This document shows, piece after piece, positions 1 to 14,117 of a DNA stretch of 64,000 nt (position 1 is its first letter; each line of letters begins with the position of its first letter). Under the pieces are notes generated by a model that worked only from the letters and a program-made list of their open reading frames with translations, had not been told where the DNA came from and searched no databases. The position numbers and the translations under genes were made by a program. Source of the DNA: Brachionus manjavacas (lineage: Eukaryota; Rotifera; Eurotatoria; Ploima; Brachionidae); contig JAHQIY010000004.1 of NCBI GenBank assembly GCA_019054805.1, positions 7,386,501 to 7,450,500 of the forward strand, written 5' to 3'.

Positions 1-239
1 ATCAACAAACAACAAAAAGTTAACAAAATATTAATAAATATAAATTTTACATTTTTCGAAAATTGTTCTCATCGAAAATCATTTTAATTTTTGATACTAA
101 TAAAATATATTTGTGTTAATTAGAATAATATTTTATTTTATTACATTTTATAATTACATTTGTTACTTCAACAATTTATTATTTTAAAGTCATTATTCAT
201 ATATTGATATATGTGCTTGTCTTAATCTTCAACCTTTTT

Positions 240-350
240 CAATCAGACTCATGAGAGGAGACTTGATCTAATGGTTTAAATTCGAAAATAATATTGATCC
301 ACAATATTCAGAGGCAAGAAGTGGACACTGGCAACTAAAAAAAAATAAAT
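240..350 (+). pseudogene. LINE reverse transcriptase C-terminal remnant
   Basis: One frame reads IRLMRGDLI, then a stop, then WFKFENNID and later RSGHWQL. This matches the arginine-rich RRxRGDLIxxYK signature and the following RGH segment near the C-terminus of CR1/L2-like non-LTR retrotransposons. No other part of the element is recognisable beside it. It is a dead scrap; a small chance match cannot be excluded. Confidence 0.45.
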
Positions 351-3300
351 AAAACAAACTTAATTTTAAATTATTTATAATTCTTTTTTAATTTAATGCA
401 AAATATTTTTTTTAACTATTGCATTACTAAGACGAGTATTCAAATATTTTTTATATTTTTATTATTTCAATTTGTCCATGAGACTTGAACTTTAATTAAA
501 TAAATAAATGTTAACCTCAACTTAATTTTTTTTTTACCATGATGTTATTTCAAGCAAAAGGTTGAAAGAAAGGACTAATATCCATTCCAAAAAGCCTGAG
601 GTTCCACTTCAAATTATATTTAAAAAAAAAAGGTTTGAGAGATCATTAAATGCTCTTTAATACCTATTTTTTAATTCTACGTAAATTTGTGGTAAATTTT
701 CGTTAAAAAAATTAAAAAAAAAATTAAAGAATGATCAATAATTATGGATCCAAATTCTATTTAAAAAAAAAGGATTCTGAATAATTTTATTTTTAGAATA
801 ACTTAAATATACAAAAATTCACAAAAAATAAAACACAGCTTAACATTTGGGATGAAAGCTTTTGAAGGTATTAAATTTTTAAATTTTTAGTTCAAAAGTT
901 TAAAATTAATTTTCGGATATTTTCTCAATTAAATTTAGATCTTTTGTTATTGTTTCTTGATTTCTTTTACTGTTTTATGACGAAATTTAGTACCGTAAAC
1001 TCTTGACCACTACTCTTGGAACTATGTCAAGATTTAGGTTTATTCTATACGGAAAAAATACCATCGATACCATGTTATAAATTTTTTTCATTTTTTTTAG
1101 AATAAACCTTTACGTCTGACTTTAAACTAAGAGTAAGCGCAAAATTTTACTTTTATTCTTAGAATTATTTCGAATTTATTCTGAAATAAACTTAAAAAAT
1201 TGTAGAGGTAAATTCGAAACTAAAAAAAATTAAAAATTGATTATAATTATAATTTTTGTATTTATTCTTAGAGCATTCTTCAAAAATTTAAATTTTTTTT
1301 TCCCATAAATACTCGGAAACAATTCGGTTTAGATGGAAAACAAGAGATGTTAGACTTTTTAAAGACGAATAATAACCAAAGTGAAGCTGGGCGGATATAT
1401 AACATACTACCAAGGACAATTTGTTACTGGTACAGAAATAAAGACAAAATCGAGTCAGCTCAATATAAAAGAAGCAGAACGAGAAATAAACTTTTGACTC
1501 TTTAACTATCAAAATTGTGGTCTACGGCCTTACCAAGTTATTCTAATCCCAAGATATAGCTATCCAAAAATAAAATCTAAATTTAAAATAACTTACTTAA
1601 ATATAGTAATGAAAGAAAAGTAAAAATTTTTTTAAAAATTTACTTCAAATTACTAATTTTAATTCACTAAATACTTCATGCGTAAATTTTTAGATAAAAC
1701 TTGTTAAAATGAAAACAAAAATTTAGCAACAAACAACCATTTTGGCATTTGAACCCTAAAAAACGCTGAGTTTTGTGTTTGGGTTTATCTAATATCGAAT
1801 ACACCAAATCTTGTTTTTTTTACCCAATAACCCAAAAAATTTTAGGTTAAAATATGCATAATATTACGGAAATAAACAAAAATAAATTTGATTTTTATTT
1901 TGGAAACTCTGTATTAAGTGAAATAGAGTTTTATAAATGACTTCGACTTGGAATTTTTTTCTAAAGAAGAGTCCAAATAGGACTTTGATTTTAAAATAAC
2001 TTTTTTTTTGGCTTTTAAGATTACAAATCTGGAAAAAAGTTATGTTTAGATCAGAACTAAAATCATCAATTGATAGTGAGTTAGAAATTAATTAGAAAAG
2101 TAATTTTCAATGACTCAACCTTTTTGAATTCTTGAACCGAACGTCTTATCAAAAAAGAAAAGCTTAATTCCGACTCAGTCAATATGTTGATTTTGAAGGA
2201 TTGGAAAGAAGGACTGGAAGTGAGTGAATTACACAGTTAAATTTTTTTATATTCTAGAAAAAATTTTCCGGTAAATTATGATAAAAAATAATCAGTAATA
2301 TTTAGTTAATATTTTTAATGAAGTTTTTTACAAATTTTCTTATCAAAGTGAGCGTAAATCTATAAATTTTGGTGTTTTAAAATCTTTCAGTACCATAAAA
2401 TTGCGTATATAAAAGTTGATTGCAAAAATTAAATTGTACTTTTTTATTTTTTAAAACTTAAAAAAATTAACAATTTAACTTTAGTGTAGCTTTTATAATC
2501 TGATTGATTATTCAGATTGCGTATTAATTTTGGAAATGGTCACTGCAAATTGTTTCATCCCATTTTTATGTTTTAAAACAGAATATCAATTTGGTATGTT
2601 GAATTGGTTTCTTAATTTGTAAATCATAAATTGCACTTCAAAACTAAATTTAAAAATGAATAAAGAACAGATTAAAACTTTTATTTAATCAGATATAACT
2701 TTAAAACTAAAGCATATGCATCCATTCCAAACGTTTAGCATCATTCGGAAATTTAGTTTTATCACGGTGGAAAGAAGAATTGAAAATTTTAAGTGTACGA
2801 ACTCTCTAAATAAACTACCAATATTCTAATCAAAAATTTGTTTCAACCTCTAATTACAGAGATGCTTAATTCTAAAACTTTTTTAAGTGGACTGAACTGC
2901 TGAAACTTGGAATAGAAAATTAAGGCAATAATTTTGAAATTATGAAAAAAAACTTTATAATTGATCTTTTGTCTCAGCATCAGAGATTTTGGGAATATCT
3001 TAGTTAATAAACTTGTCTAATCTGTTCACAGAGTTTCAAATAAATTAAATAATACAAGTTCAAAAATAGACATTTTTTAATTAATTTTCTGAATCCTAGC
3101 AGTTCAGACTTTTAACAAACTTATCATAATGCTACAAGTCCCATGTTCTTAAATTTATGATTCTGATATTTGATTCAACATTTTTTATTTAGACTAATCT
3201 TTATTTAATTGAATTCAAGCCAGATAAATTTATAATTAATTGTTAATATTAATGATAAATTTCTAAAGCAAAATAATTATAAGCTGGTTCATGATCTATG

Positions 3301-6300
3301 CTATAAGCATCTATTTTAAGTTTTCCTAATCTGGTTCTATAAAATAGCAAATTTAAAAAAGATACAAAATAGAAATAATAACTTTAAAGAATAGTAGCTT
3401 TTTAGGTTAGTCAAATATGTGCCTCTGATTTGACTTTTTAGAGGAACTAAAATTTTGTTTCACTGCAAAATGAAAACCATAATTTAAATTCTTTGTGCCT
3501 AAGTTAAATATGAATAAATATTTTTCCGTATAATATTGTTCACACTTAAAATCAGTTGAATAATATTTTATGCTTAAATGATCAAAAACTTTGTTTATCA
3601 TTTCCCCTAGTGAAGGCTTATATACTAAAAAACCTTTTTTATTCTCAAAATCTTTTTTTAACTTTTATTCATAAAAAACAATATTTTTATTTTAATTATA
3701 AAAATTAATTTTTTTTTGCGTATTTTCTGAAGGAGCCAAGGCTCGATACTAATTCACAAATTATAATAATTCAAATGAAAACACTAAAAAATTTCAATAT
3801 TGAAAAAAATAATTTTCACGCCTCAATGAAAAAAAAAGTAAAAAGAAAAGAGTCAGTTTGGTATCATTTTTTGATTTTTCTGCTACTTTAACAATAATTT
3901 TGATCATTAAATTTAATTTTCTAGATTATTAATTGATATTATTTCCGATTTTTATAATTAATTATAAGTGATTTAGCAAAAAGCTTGCGCAAAAAATATA
4001 AATTATGTTTTTACAGTTAAAAATAAAAAATTTAAATTCAGACAATATTTTAGAAAATATAATGTTCCTAAAACTAAATATGTAATAGAAATATTGATGT
4101 TAAAATAAAAATAAAAAATATTGTTAAAAATAAAATTAAAACTTGCTCAAGCCTGATTTTTTGGTCTGAATAAATTTAAAACATTGAAAAAAATTAATTA
4201 AATATGGATAAATACAAAAAATATTCAAAGAAGCATATAAACACTAAATTTCCAAATTGTCTTCAATTTAGTTCTCAATTGCAAGATCGATTATCTTTGA
4301 AGGCAGTATCGATCATTTATTTTTAATCGATTTGAAATAATTCTTAACATTTTTCATTCTATTCTGAAATTGAAATCATTTTGGCTTAAATAAATAATAA
4401 ATTTTATTATATAGATTTAAACTGGATCTGCTAATTTAAAAAAAAATAAGTCATAAAGTAAAGATCCAGGTAAAGACTTAATAGCTGAATTAAATTTTTT
4501 TCAATAAGCTAAAAATTAATCATAAGTATACTTCAAAATAATTCTACATAAGCACAAAATTTTTCTTTTAAATCATGTTTTAAACACTCTAAAAACTACA
4601 TTAAAATTTTAGAAAATCTCAAGATATTTTGATTATCAGCACAAATCACTTACTACTTAAAAAACTCTCAATTATTTTCTTTTAAAATCTAAGCTATAAA
4701 AGCGATCATTTTTATTTAAACAATAAAACCACAAAAAAATCTTTTTATAAAAAGAACAACTTTGAAAATATTTCATTAATGTTATCGTATGACTAAATAG
4801 GGCCATAGTTAATCATAGTTTACCCTTAATTTTTTGTATTGAGCTAAAAATAAAATTGATTATCGAGCTAAACAAAATCTTAACAAATATAAATATTTGT
4901 GTAAACCGAATTAGCTTTTATTGTTAAAAATCTAAACGTTGAATCTTAAAATTGATCTAAATTTTACACGCATTCTTTAAACATTAAAGACATCAAGGCA
5001 AGGGAAATTTGTCCCAAAATCTTCAATAAAAATTGTAACAATTTTCAATAAATACTAAATTTTTTTAAAATAATAAAAGATTTTTTATTTTCCTTTAAAA
5101 ATTCAACAATCTAAAAATAAAAACAACAAATTAAAAATTAAACATGTAAAAATTATTGAAAACAACTCTAAAATAGCAATGGTTGTGGTTTCAATTTACT
5201 TAAGGTTAAAAGTATAACAATACTCCCCAGCGATAAAACACTATATTTTCCTAGCAAAGTCTGACTGAAGCTGACCTGGTCACATACTGAGCTTCTTTAA
5301 GATAACAAAATTACAACAGCGCATTTAGATAATCTAAAATCAATTAGCTAATTTATTATCATCGTTGCTATTTATAGTTGGAAATGTAAAATATTTTATT
5401 TTTATTTTTCAAATGCACTAGGAGCTTAAGAAATAACATCATTCAAACCAGGTATCAAAAGTACAATTCTCTTTTTGACAGATAATGCCTAGAGATCGTC
5501 TAAATATTATTTCTCTTGCGTAATAGTTTATTTTAAAGTTAATTATTTTAAATGCCTTGAAAGCAATTGTTTAGACTAAATTTCATTTGAATAAATTTGA
5601 CTTTTAGCGCAGTCGTTTTAGAATTTGCAGAAATACAGCCTCTTATTTAACATTAACAAGAATATTTAAAACTTTTGGAACCAATTTAATTGAATTTGAA
5701 AACAACTTAAAGTAACAAGCAAAGAAAAAATTAAGTGATTAACAAGTTAACCCAATATTTAATTTTAGGGTTAATCTTAATTTTAAAATTTTAACTCTTG
5801 CTTCCTAAGAATTGAAAAAAAAAGCTATATACGGAAAAAGTATCATATTATTAAGCTCTAAAAATGAAAAAAGAACATTTGGCATGAATAGATAACAATA
5901 CAAGAGATCTATAAACCATTAAAAGAAATATTTTACTTTATATTTACAATTACCTATGTATCTTAATTATTCATTCTTTCATAATATTATGATTTTAAAT
6001 TTAATTTAAGTTCAGATTTATGTAAATTTTTATTATATTACTCGATTGAATGAAATTTAGAAATAAAAATGGTAAAAGAATTAACTTTTTGGTCTCGAAA
6101 ATGTGAACAAAAGGGTCGACATGTTCGAGCAGAAATCGATTGAGTATAGAATCATGATATTTTAAAATCAATCCTTAGAGGAAATGATGCCTTGCTTTAA
6201 AAATAATGTTTAAATTAAGCACGAATGCTTTATTTTCATGTTAGCCTGTAAATAAATATTTTAGATTAAACAAGGAACCTAGTATATCGTGATTAATAGC

Positions 6301-8740
6301 TAGCTACCTGGAAGACAAAGTAAATATAATGACAAAAGCTTTTAAATGACTTGAGAGTTTTTTTTATAAGTAATAAAATATGAAAATTAAAAATAGTTGT
6401 CTTTAGAAACATTAGAATAATTTTAACTAGCTTATTTCCCAGTTTAAAAACGCATTTTAAATTCATTACAGCCGGATCATAAAATATTCTTGAATTATTT
6501 TTTTGGGATATTTATTTTCTTTGATTCATTTTCTTATTTCAGTGCCGTGGTTTGGTCTTTAACTACGACTGCCAATTTCTATCGAAAAAAAACTATTATA
6601 TTTTATCAAAATTCTTAGAGCGTAATTTATTTTCTTATGATTGATTGCAATTTTTCAAAAGAATTAATTAATATTATAAAAAATAACGATTTTTTAATGC
6701 CCAATAGAGGCTAATCCAGAATCCTATTAAATCTTAAAACTAGTAAGATATTTTTTTGTTACAATTTTTTGCAAGCATTGAGCTTTAACTGTTTATTTGG
6801 AAAATCTACCCATATAGTGCTTTCTAGCTTAAACAATTGACAACAGAATAAAAATGGAAAATGTTCCAAGCTTTATTATGCAAAATAGATGTATGTTTTA
6901 TTTTTATGTTTTTAACATTTTAAAATTGTGCTATTTTATCTCTGATTAAACATTTATCATTGTGATTATTTAAAGTTTTCCATCAAAATGTCTTTCAATC
7001 CACGTGCCTAGAAGTTCCCTGCCTGACACGATCCAAGCCAATGTGAAATAAAAGAGAAAAGTAAAATGAACTATTCATTTTGTTTAGTAAAAGTTTAGAC
7101 GGCTCGTTATAAATTTTGGCTTTGTTTTTAGAAAAAATTACTTCCAGGAGTATGAATTTAATTAAAAAAAGAAGCGATGATTTAAAATTAAAATACAGTT
7201 CTAATCTTAATACAGATCTAACACGCTTTATTATTTATTAAGTCTTCATTTTTTAACAGATGAATCCTTTTAAAAAAAATAAGACTTTCCGGAACACGAA
7301 TTCATCAAATTCAAGATTTAGCTTAGCTGGCAAATCAATGATAATGTTTAATCAAAATCTTACCAGATAATCAGCGACATCGAGCCTTGAATTAAATTGA
7401 CAAGATTTAAAAAAAATCTGAGCAGGAAAATTCTAATCAAAGTGAATTCATGCATGAGTCCAATTACATCATTTTAATTTAAAACTTGCTTTTTTTAGGC
7501 ATTTTTAACAAACAAATTATTTAGTAAAATAACTTGATATTTAGCACCATCATATAATACTAACCTCAAAATTTTTCGAGATGAACGAAATTTTTGGAAC
7601 ACAAAAAGTATTGAATAGTTTAATCGATTTGAATTTGCCAACAAGTAAACTTTATTTATTAGTAGGTAATTTGTTTTCTACATTTTGCTTAAACAATATT
7701 TGAATCATAAATTGCTTCTTAAAATTCAGCAAAATGATAGAAAATTGATGCCAATAATTCAAAGATCTGAATTTTGCTTTATTATCTTAGGTTTTCATAT
7801 GCCAAAATTATAAATGACTTAGATAATCTCCTAAAAAAGTATTTACTTTATCATAAATGACGCGAAAAACGTTGAAAAATACATCAATAATCTGCTTATA
7901 TATTAATCAAATACTTTTGAGATAAGAAACATACCTAATTTTTTTTTGCCTTTTACCCTTGCGTAGATTTACAAGACAGAAAATAGACTTAACTATTAAA
8001 CATTATTTGGATGAAATCGAATTAAACTTAAAATTTTTTGGAAATTTTAATTCATATTCATATAATAACATATTTTTCGACTTTTTTAAATATAAATAAT
8101 ATTAAAATTTTTTGTATTTCAAATATGAGATCGACATTTATTAAAAATTTAAAGTGCTGGATTAAAACTAATTCATTGAAAAAGGAATTAATGTAAAAAT
8201 TTGATAAATTATTCTGGTATCAATTACCCAAATACGAGCTAGTCTTTAATCTCAAAAAAAATTTCGAAAAATTTAGTTTCATAAATTCTTTTTAATTTTT
8301 TTTTTAATTTTTACTACGTAAATTTATCAATCAGGCTTTAAAATTTTAATTTGTTATTAAATTTAATAAATTAAGAAACATTTCTTCATTTCTATTTAAT
8401 AAAGAGGCCAAGAAAATGTAATCAGAATGTCTTCTCATAAAAGAATACTTAGACAGCTTGAATATTAATTTAGATTTTATTATGTAAAATTAAACTATCA
8501 ATTTAAGTTGTAGAGAGTGGTGCACATGAACAAGAATCTAATATAAGCATTTTTAAACAAATGCTTCATTCAACGCTGCGAAAATTAATATTCGAATTGA
8601 ATATTACGAAAAAACTTAAAATTTAGTCGAAAAGCAAACACAAATGCTGAATTTAAAAAAAAATCGATAGCGATCTATTTACCGAGTAAAAATTTAAGAA
8701 AGGAACTTAGTACCTAGCCACTTAACCACATACAATCTAG
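351..8740. other. AT-rich stretch without a convincing gene
   Basis: The stretch is long A/T runs with short ORFs of low-complexity composition. Two items stand out and are listed separately in the findings or rejections: a 20-base 5S-rRNA-like match at 1520-1539 and a short two-part open frame near 7580-7800. ORFs on the minus strand at 1288-1512 and 3407-3601 have no recognisable domain and look like chance open frames. No tRNA, snRNA or long repeat was seen. Confidence 0.6.
1520..1539 (+). pseudogene. 5S rRNA-like 5' fragment
   Basis: Twenty bases starting at the G of GTCTACGGCC match the 5' end of animal 5S rRNA at about 18 of 20 positions, as remembered from metazoan 5S sequences. The resemblance stops after this; no internal control region or 3' half follows. 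It could be a truncated 5S pseudogene or the head of a 5S-derived SINE, or chance. Confidence 0.3.
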
Positions 8741-8989
8741 ATGAGAACCATTGGTATCATTAATAAAAATTTTGATGCTAAAAATTTTATTGAAAGCATT
8801 TTATCAAAAATAGAATATAATGATTTATTGAATCCCAATACTAATGATTGCTTTGAGTACATAAACAATGGCAACATTAACATGTTACCTAAATTACCAA
8901 AGTAAGCTTATAACATTGAAATTTTAAATAAAAACAATACTAGTGCTAGAACCATGCGAATAAGTATCGATCTAGTAGAGTTTAGCTAA
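8741..8989 (+). CDS. possible two-exon small gene, unknown product
   Basis: An ATG-led frame (8741-8901) ends at a good donor (GTAAGC), and a 42-bp intron with acceptor ACTAG leads in frame to a second exon (8944-8989) ending in TAA, giving 68 residues. The intron length matches the verified small introns of this window. The first exon is preceded by a possible acceptor (CAATCTAG before the ATG), so it could be part of a longer gene. The protein is rich in Asn and Ile, has no signal peptide and no recognised domain. In DNA this AT-rich a chance origin is quite possible. Confidence 0.3.
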
Positions 8990-9809
8990 AAGAAAAGAAA
9001 ATTGTAACATTTTATTTTAAGATATTTGTTTTTAGTTAAATTAAAAATTCAAAACGCTTCATAAAGCGCTAAGTAGTTTGTTTTATGCAAAAATCCAAGC
9101 TGATCTAAAGCGATGAATTAAAGCTTTTTAATTATCGATTGTTCTAAATATTAGAGAAAACTTAGAATTGATAAACTTAATCATTTTTTAGATGTATCAT
9201 CATACTTAATTGTGTATTCAATGATAACAAATCTTTAGTTAAGTTAAGACTTTCTATCTACTAATAGTTAAATTTATTTACTCAAAACTTTCTATAAAAA
9301 AAATCTTGCTTATATTTGAAAATAATCAAACTTTTCACCCAATTAATCCAATTGATCTCATAAATTTAATGTTCACGTCTCAAAGCAGCTTAGTGACTTA
9401 TATTTTTTCTTTCTTCCGAAGCAAAAACTTTTCGATGTCTGACACTAATCTTTTTTATGCAAATTTAATTTAATTCTATATTTGTCTAAATTCAAACAAA
9501 AAATTCAAATACTTTAATATTTCCATTATGGTTTACTTAAAAGGTCTAAATCTTAACAGAAAATAAAGATTGATGCACATTCCATTTTTATAATTGAATT
9601 AGAATAAATATCAAAAATTTAATTATTTTGAGAGTTTTAAAAATTAGAAATCAGCTTGTCAGTATAAAGAAATCGTGATCATCATTTTTAAATTTTTTTA
9701 AAGCTGTGTAAATTGCGCTCGTTCTTAGACAACAGTTAAGACTTTTTTGTAATACTTAAAAAACTAGTTTCGATAATTAACGAATAATTACATAACTGAA
9801 AAAATTCTT
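8990..9809. other. intergenic AT-rich DNA, nothing seen
   Basis: No coding frame, RNA gene or repeat could be supported between the possible micro-gene and the long inverted repeat. Confidence 0.5.
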
Positions 9810-10000
9810 GAAAAAAAGATTTTTAACTTTTTTTTAATTTCGAAAAGAATCGTATCGGACTTCCACTGAATTTGTACTCGGTATTTTTAAGTTCCTAAAT
9901 GAATAAAAACTATCACAAAAAAGATATCATTTAAAACTTTTTTAATTCACTATTATATATTATTTTCCGAAGAAGTCACTCATATTTTGATCAAATTAGA
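9810..10000 (+). repeat. left arm of long inverted repeat
   Basis: The arm matches the reverse complement of 11181-11368 with scattered differences. Shared blocks include AGTTCCTAAATGAA, TTTTTTAATTCAC and ATTTTCCGAAGAAGTCACTC, all in the same order. Neither arm contains a coding frame. The two arms and their roughly 1.2-kb interior could be a decayed DNA transposon with long terminal inverted repeats, or two inverted copies of one dispersed repeat. Confidence 0.7.
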
Positions 10001-11180
10001 AAAAAAACTTTTTTAAATTATTCCAAATCAAACATCACTTTGTTTGTCTAACATATAATTCCTAAAAGGTCTCTTTATTTTATTTGCAATTAAAATATCA
10101 TCTTAAAACCATCAAAATCTAAAAAAATAATTTAGAAAAATCAGTCTTGAATAAACAAATTTTGTATATTATTAAAGAATCTGACCATCAATTAACTTAC
10201 CACCAAAACATGTCTAATTTATATTAGCTTTGATTAAAAAAGCTGCACTTATAAAAATAAATAAATAAATAATAAAAAACATCAATTTAATTAATTTTGT
10301 TTAATTTGAAAAAATACTATTTAAAGTCATTTTTATTCTAAGTGGAGTAAAATAATCATAAAAAAAGATTATTTTGGTATAGGCATAAAAATAATAAAAG
10401 AGGAGTTAAAATTTTATTAATTTTTTATATTTGAATGCAAAAATATGCTAAATAATTAATATTTATTTTACTCCCAAAAAAAGAGAAAAAAAAAACAGCT
10501 CGAAAAATTTTAGCATCTCTTTTTATCCTGCAATTTTTTGGTAATTTTATTTAACATCATTTTAAAAACTATTAAAAAAATGTAATTGTTTCTAAATTCA
10601 TTTGAATTTTCTAGGCTATAACATTAGATTTAGTGGATATCCATTTATTTTTTTATCAAACAACTACCTCAATAGCTAAGTCAAATATTTTTCAATATCT
10701 AAAATGAGTGCCATTTATTTAGTTTCACAGTAGAACTTTATTTTTAAGATCTAAAAAAATTCGAATAATTGGCCTACAAATAAAAATTTCGCATATCTTT
10801 TGTGTCTTTCTCAAGTTCATCTTTAAAATAAAATTTAATGCTTGACTTAAAAGACTAACTGTTTGCTGGCCTAGTTGCCTTTTTATGAATTTTTAGGCGC
10901 CCAAATTATATTGCTCCATTTTCTTTTAGCCTAAAATAAAATTCACAAAGCTGAAGCTGAAGTTCAGCTTTATGCGTGGATCAGCGAAAGCACATCGTTT
11001 TAGAGCCATTTAATTAATAATATTATACTTAATAAAGAAACAGAAGAATTAGGGTAAATATTTCTATTTGAAAGTATCTAGAATAAGATAAAAAAGCAAC
11101 AACCTTTTCTTTCATTAGAAAAATATATTCTAGAAAAAAATTCATGCTAGATTTGAAATAAGTTTTTTAAGTTTATTTTT

Positions 11181-11368
11181 CAAATTTGATCAAAATAGGA
11201 GTGACTTCTTCGGAAAATAATTAAAAAATACAAAAGTGAATTAAAAAAGCTCTTAAATGATATTTTTTTGTCGCATTTATTTTTCATTTAGGAACTGAAA
11301 AAAGAGGGCACAAATTCAATGAATCCCGATAAGGTTTTTTTAATAAGATTTTTAATGCGAAAATTAAA
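11181..11368 (-). repeat. right arm of long inverted repeat
   Basis: This is the partner of 9810-10000 in opposite orientation. The best conserved part is the inner block GAGTGACTTCTTCGGAAAAT. The interior (10001-11180) has no transposase-like frame. No target-site duplication was obvious at the outer ends, where similarity fades into A/T runs. Confidence 0.7.
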
Positions 11369-14117
11369 AAAAATTCACGATATTTTCAAAAGAAAGTGAT
11401 TTTTTAACGAAATGTAAAAATACCAAAAAAAAATAAAGGAATTCAAATTTTTTTTTAATCGATTAATTTTCGTTTTGTATATTTTTATTTAAAAAAAAAG
11501 AATCAGTTTAGATTGTTTTCATTAAAAGTCCTAATAAAAGATTACAAAATACGAAGTGAAGAGAAGAAAAAAATTGAAATAAAATGGTAAGGGAACGATT
11601 TAGACAATTTTTGTTATAATATATTTAAGAGAAAAATAAAAAAAAGATAAGTCCAAAATCGGTTATGTAAAATATATCAAGTCATATACTCAATGTATAA
11701 CTTAAATCCAGTTTTTGCAAACACACATCAATGTGAAGTTTAAAACCAAATATCAAAATAAAAAATTTTAAAAAAAGTCAGACTTTTGATTTATCGAAAA
11801 TTTTGTTAAAGAAAGTTAAAAAGTTGTGAAAACGAAATTGGTCAAAGTTAACTTCGAAAAAAAGTATAATAAAACATTCGATTTTACATCTTTTTGAGTT
11901 TTTTGGTACTTTTTTTCAGAGCTTGATGCATCAGATAAAATTGTTTACAAGACCGATTTTAGGGTTTGAAAAAAATACTCACTACAATATGATTATGTGA
12001 TTACGATTAACTCAATTTTTAAGAAAATAAATTAGAAAAAAACTTCTTATTTCAATTAAAGATGATGAAACTAAGTATAATCCAAGTAACATAGCATTAC
12101 TGTCATTAATTAAAGTAAAGCATATTTGATTCAACTAAAACAAAAGTATCCAGAAAATTCGTACAAAATCTTCCCATCAGATGTCATAATTTTACATAAA
12201 CTCATAACATCCATTATAATTAACATTTATGTTTTCATCGCTTTTTATTTAACTTTATTTATTTTAATCTAAAGGAGCTTTAGCTTGTTACAGATAAACA
12301 AATACATGAATTTTTTTAAAGCCTGATTTGACGAAAGTCTTAATGAACAGGATAACTAATTTTAAAAAAATTAGAAAAGGTAAAACCGATCAAAGAATTA
12401 GATGCTGATAGATTGAAACTTCATTTTAATCAAATCATTATGTCTACGTTAAGTATCAATAAATTTAATAAACATTACACAATTTCCTGACACTCTGCTT
12501 ACTATATGGTTCGAAAATTCAATTTAAAAAATTACACAAGTTAGCAATGTATCGGATATTTTTAAGCTTTTAAATTTAAACAAATAAATTGAAAACAAAT
12601 TTATTGATGTTCATTTAGCTCATAATTTATGCGAAATAATATTTTGAAAGTGTATTACTTAAATTGTTTTATCTTATTACGAAATCATTTTAAAAAAATC
12701 CTTTTTAATAAATGTTCTACTAAATTACCTATCATTGTAAAAAATAAAAATATAATAATTTCTCAAAAGAAAAATGATTTATCTGATTGAGGTTGTGCAT
12801 ATTTCTATCAAAATTTAAAAAATTCTTCCAAAAAAAATAGCGATTTTTTTGAAAGGTCCTAAAAAACTAAAAATATTAGAAACCTGGAAACTTTTATAAT
12901 AACATTTAATTAATATTCGAATAAAGTTCTAAATACCCATATTATTGCTTTCGACTCTGAAATTTTAAAATCCTAATAAAAAACTTCTAAATAAACTCAG
13001 TAGTATAAAATAGCAATAGAATAAATAATTTTCATACCTCTTTAGTTTTCTTATAACTCGAACTTTTTTGTGCATATAAAATTTCTTACATCTATGTTTT
13101 AAGTTAAATGTCATTTAAATTAATTTAAGCTATATGCAGTATGAAAACATAAATATCATTTTTGAATAAAATGATACTATTTAATCTAGAATTATTTCAA
13201 TTTTGTAATTCAATTATTTCATAAAGTTGGGGATAAATTGAGAGAACAATCTTAATTTAAGATGTATTGGATGACAAGTTTCGTACTAATGAGTTTGAAT
13301 AAATGAAACCCGAATATGTCAGAAACTGAATTTTAACTCATTTACTTTTATAAAAAAAATGCAAGTTAAAAAGAAGCAGAAAATATTTTTATGCTATCAA
13401 AAAAACCCTATGCTTATGAAAAATTGATCAACACTGGCCTTAATAAGGGCATTAATATGGTGAACGAAATTTTACAAGGATATAAATGATTCCTTTATTT
13501 ATTTATTTATTAAATTTTTATTATTCAAATCTACTTAAGTATTTTTTATCATATTTCTATTTTTAATCGCAGAATTTAATGCAATTGTAATCTTATGAAT
13601 TATCTGATTAAAAAGAAATCATTTAAACCACGATGGTCTAAACTAATAAATGACAACCCTATGGGCTGAATAATCGTAGCAAAGGCTGCTGCTTCTATAT
13701 TTTATAAACTAATTCATAAATTTTTATTTTATTTTATTTTTATTCATTATTTTAAATCTTGTCAACAATTAAACCGCCAGTTGGCGTTTTTTGAATAATA
13801 AAAAAAAATATATTTATGAAAAATTGAAGGTTTAATTTTAAGTTTTTCTTAAGATTTAAAACTAAAGATTATCTTTATTGGAATTGATTGTAACCAAATA
13901 ATTTTTTAATTCTTATTCACGAAAAAATCTTAATTTTCTTAATTCATTTGAAGAATTTGTCTTAAGTAAATGAAATAGTTGAAAATAAATTAATTTAAAT
14001 TAAAATAAAATAAATGGAGATGAAGTAAATGTTTAGGCTATATTTTTCGGTTGATACGTAGATAATCTTTTTTTTATTTTTTTCTATTGAAAACAAAAAT
14101 CAATAAAGCAAAAAAAG
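11369..14117. other. AT-rich DNA, no gene
   Basis: Only the 28-nt dispersed repeat at 12275-12302 and a short open frame at 13391-13489 (32 codons, no domain) are notable. Nothing else supportable was seen on either strand. Confidence 0.55.
12275..12302 (+). repeat. dispersed 28-nt repeat, probable LINE 3' tail
   Basis: GAGCTTTAGCTTGTTACAGA and the following TAAACAAA recur at 16450-16477 with a single T/C difference. Both copies lie in non-coding AT-rich DNA in the same orientation. Sequences of this kind terminate CR1-like LINE copies, so both may be severely 5'-truncated insertions; that link is inference. Confidence 0.6.

Noticed and set aside
7581-7800. Two open pieces starting MNEIFGTQKVLNSLIDLNLP that could be joined across a 68-bp intron
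   Set aside because: The donor is ambiguous (GTAGGT or GTAATT), the product is only about 55 residues and nothing supports it beyond the open frame.
13391-13489. 32-codon frame MLSKKPYAYEKLINTGLNKG
   Set aside because: Too short, without domain, splice partner or other support, although its composition is less A/T-biased.
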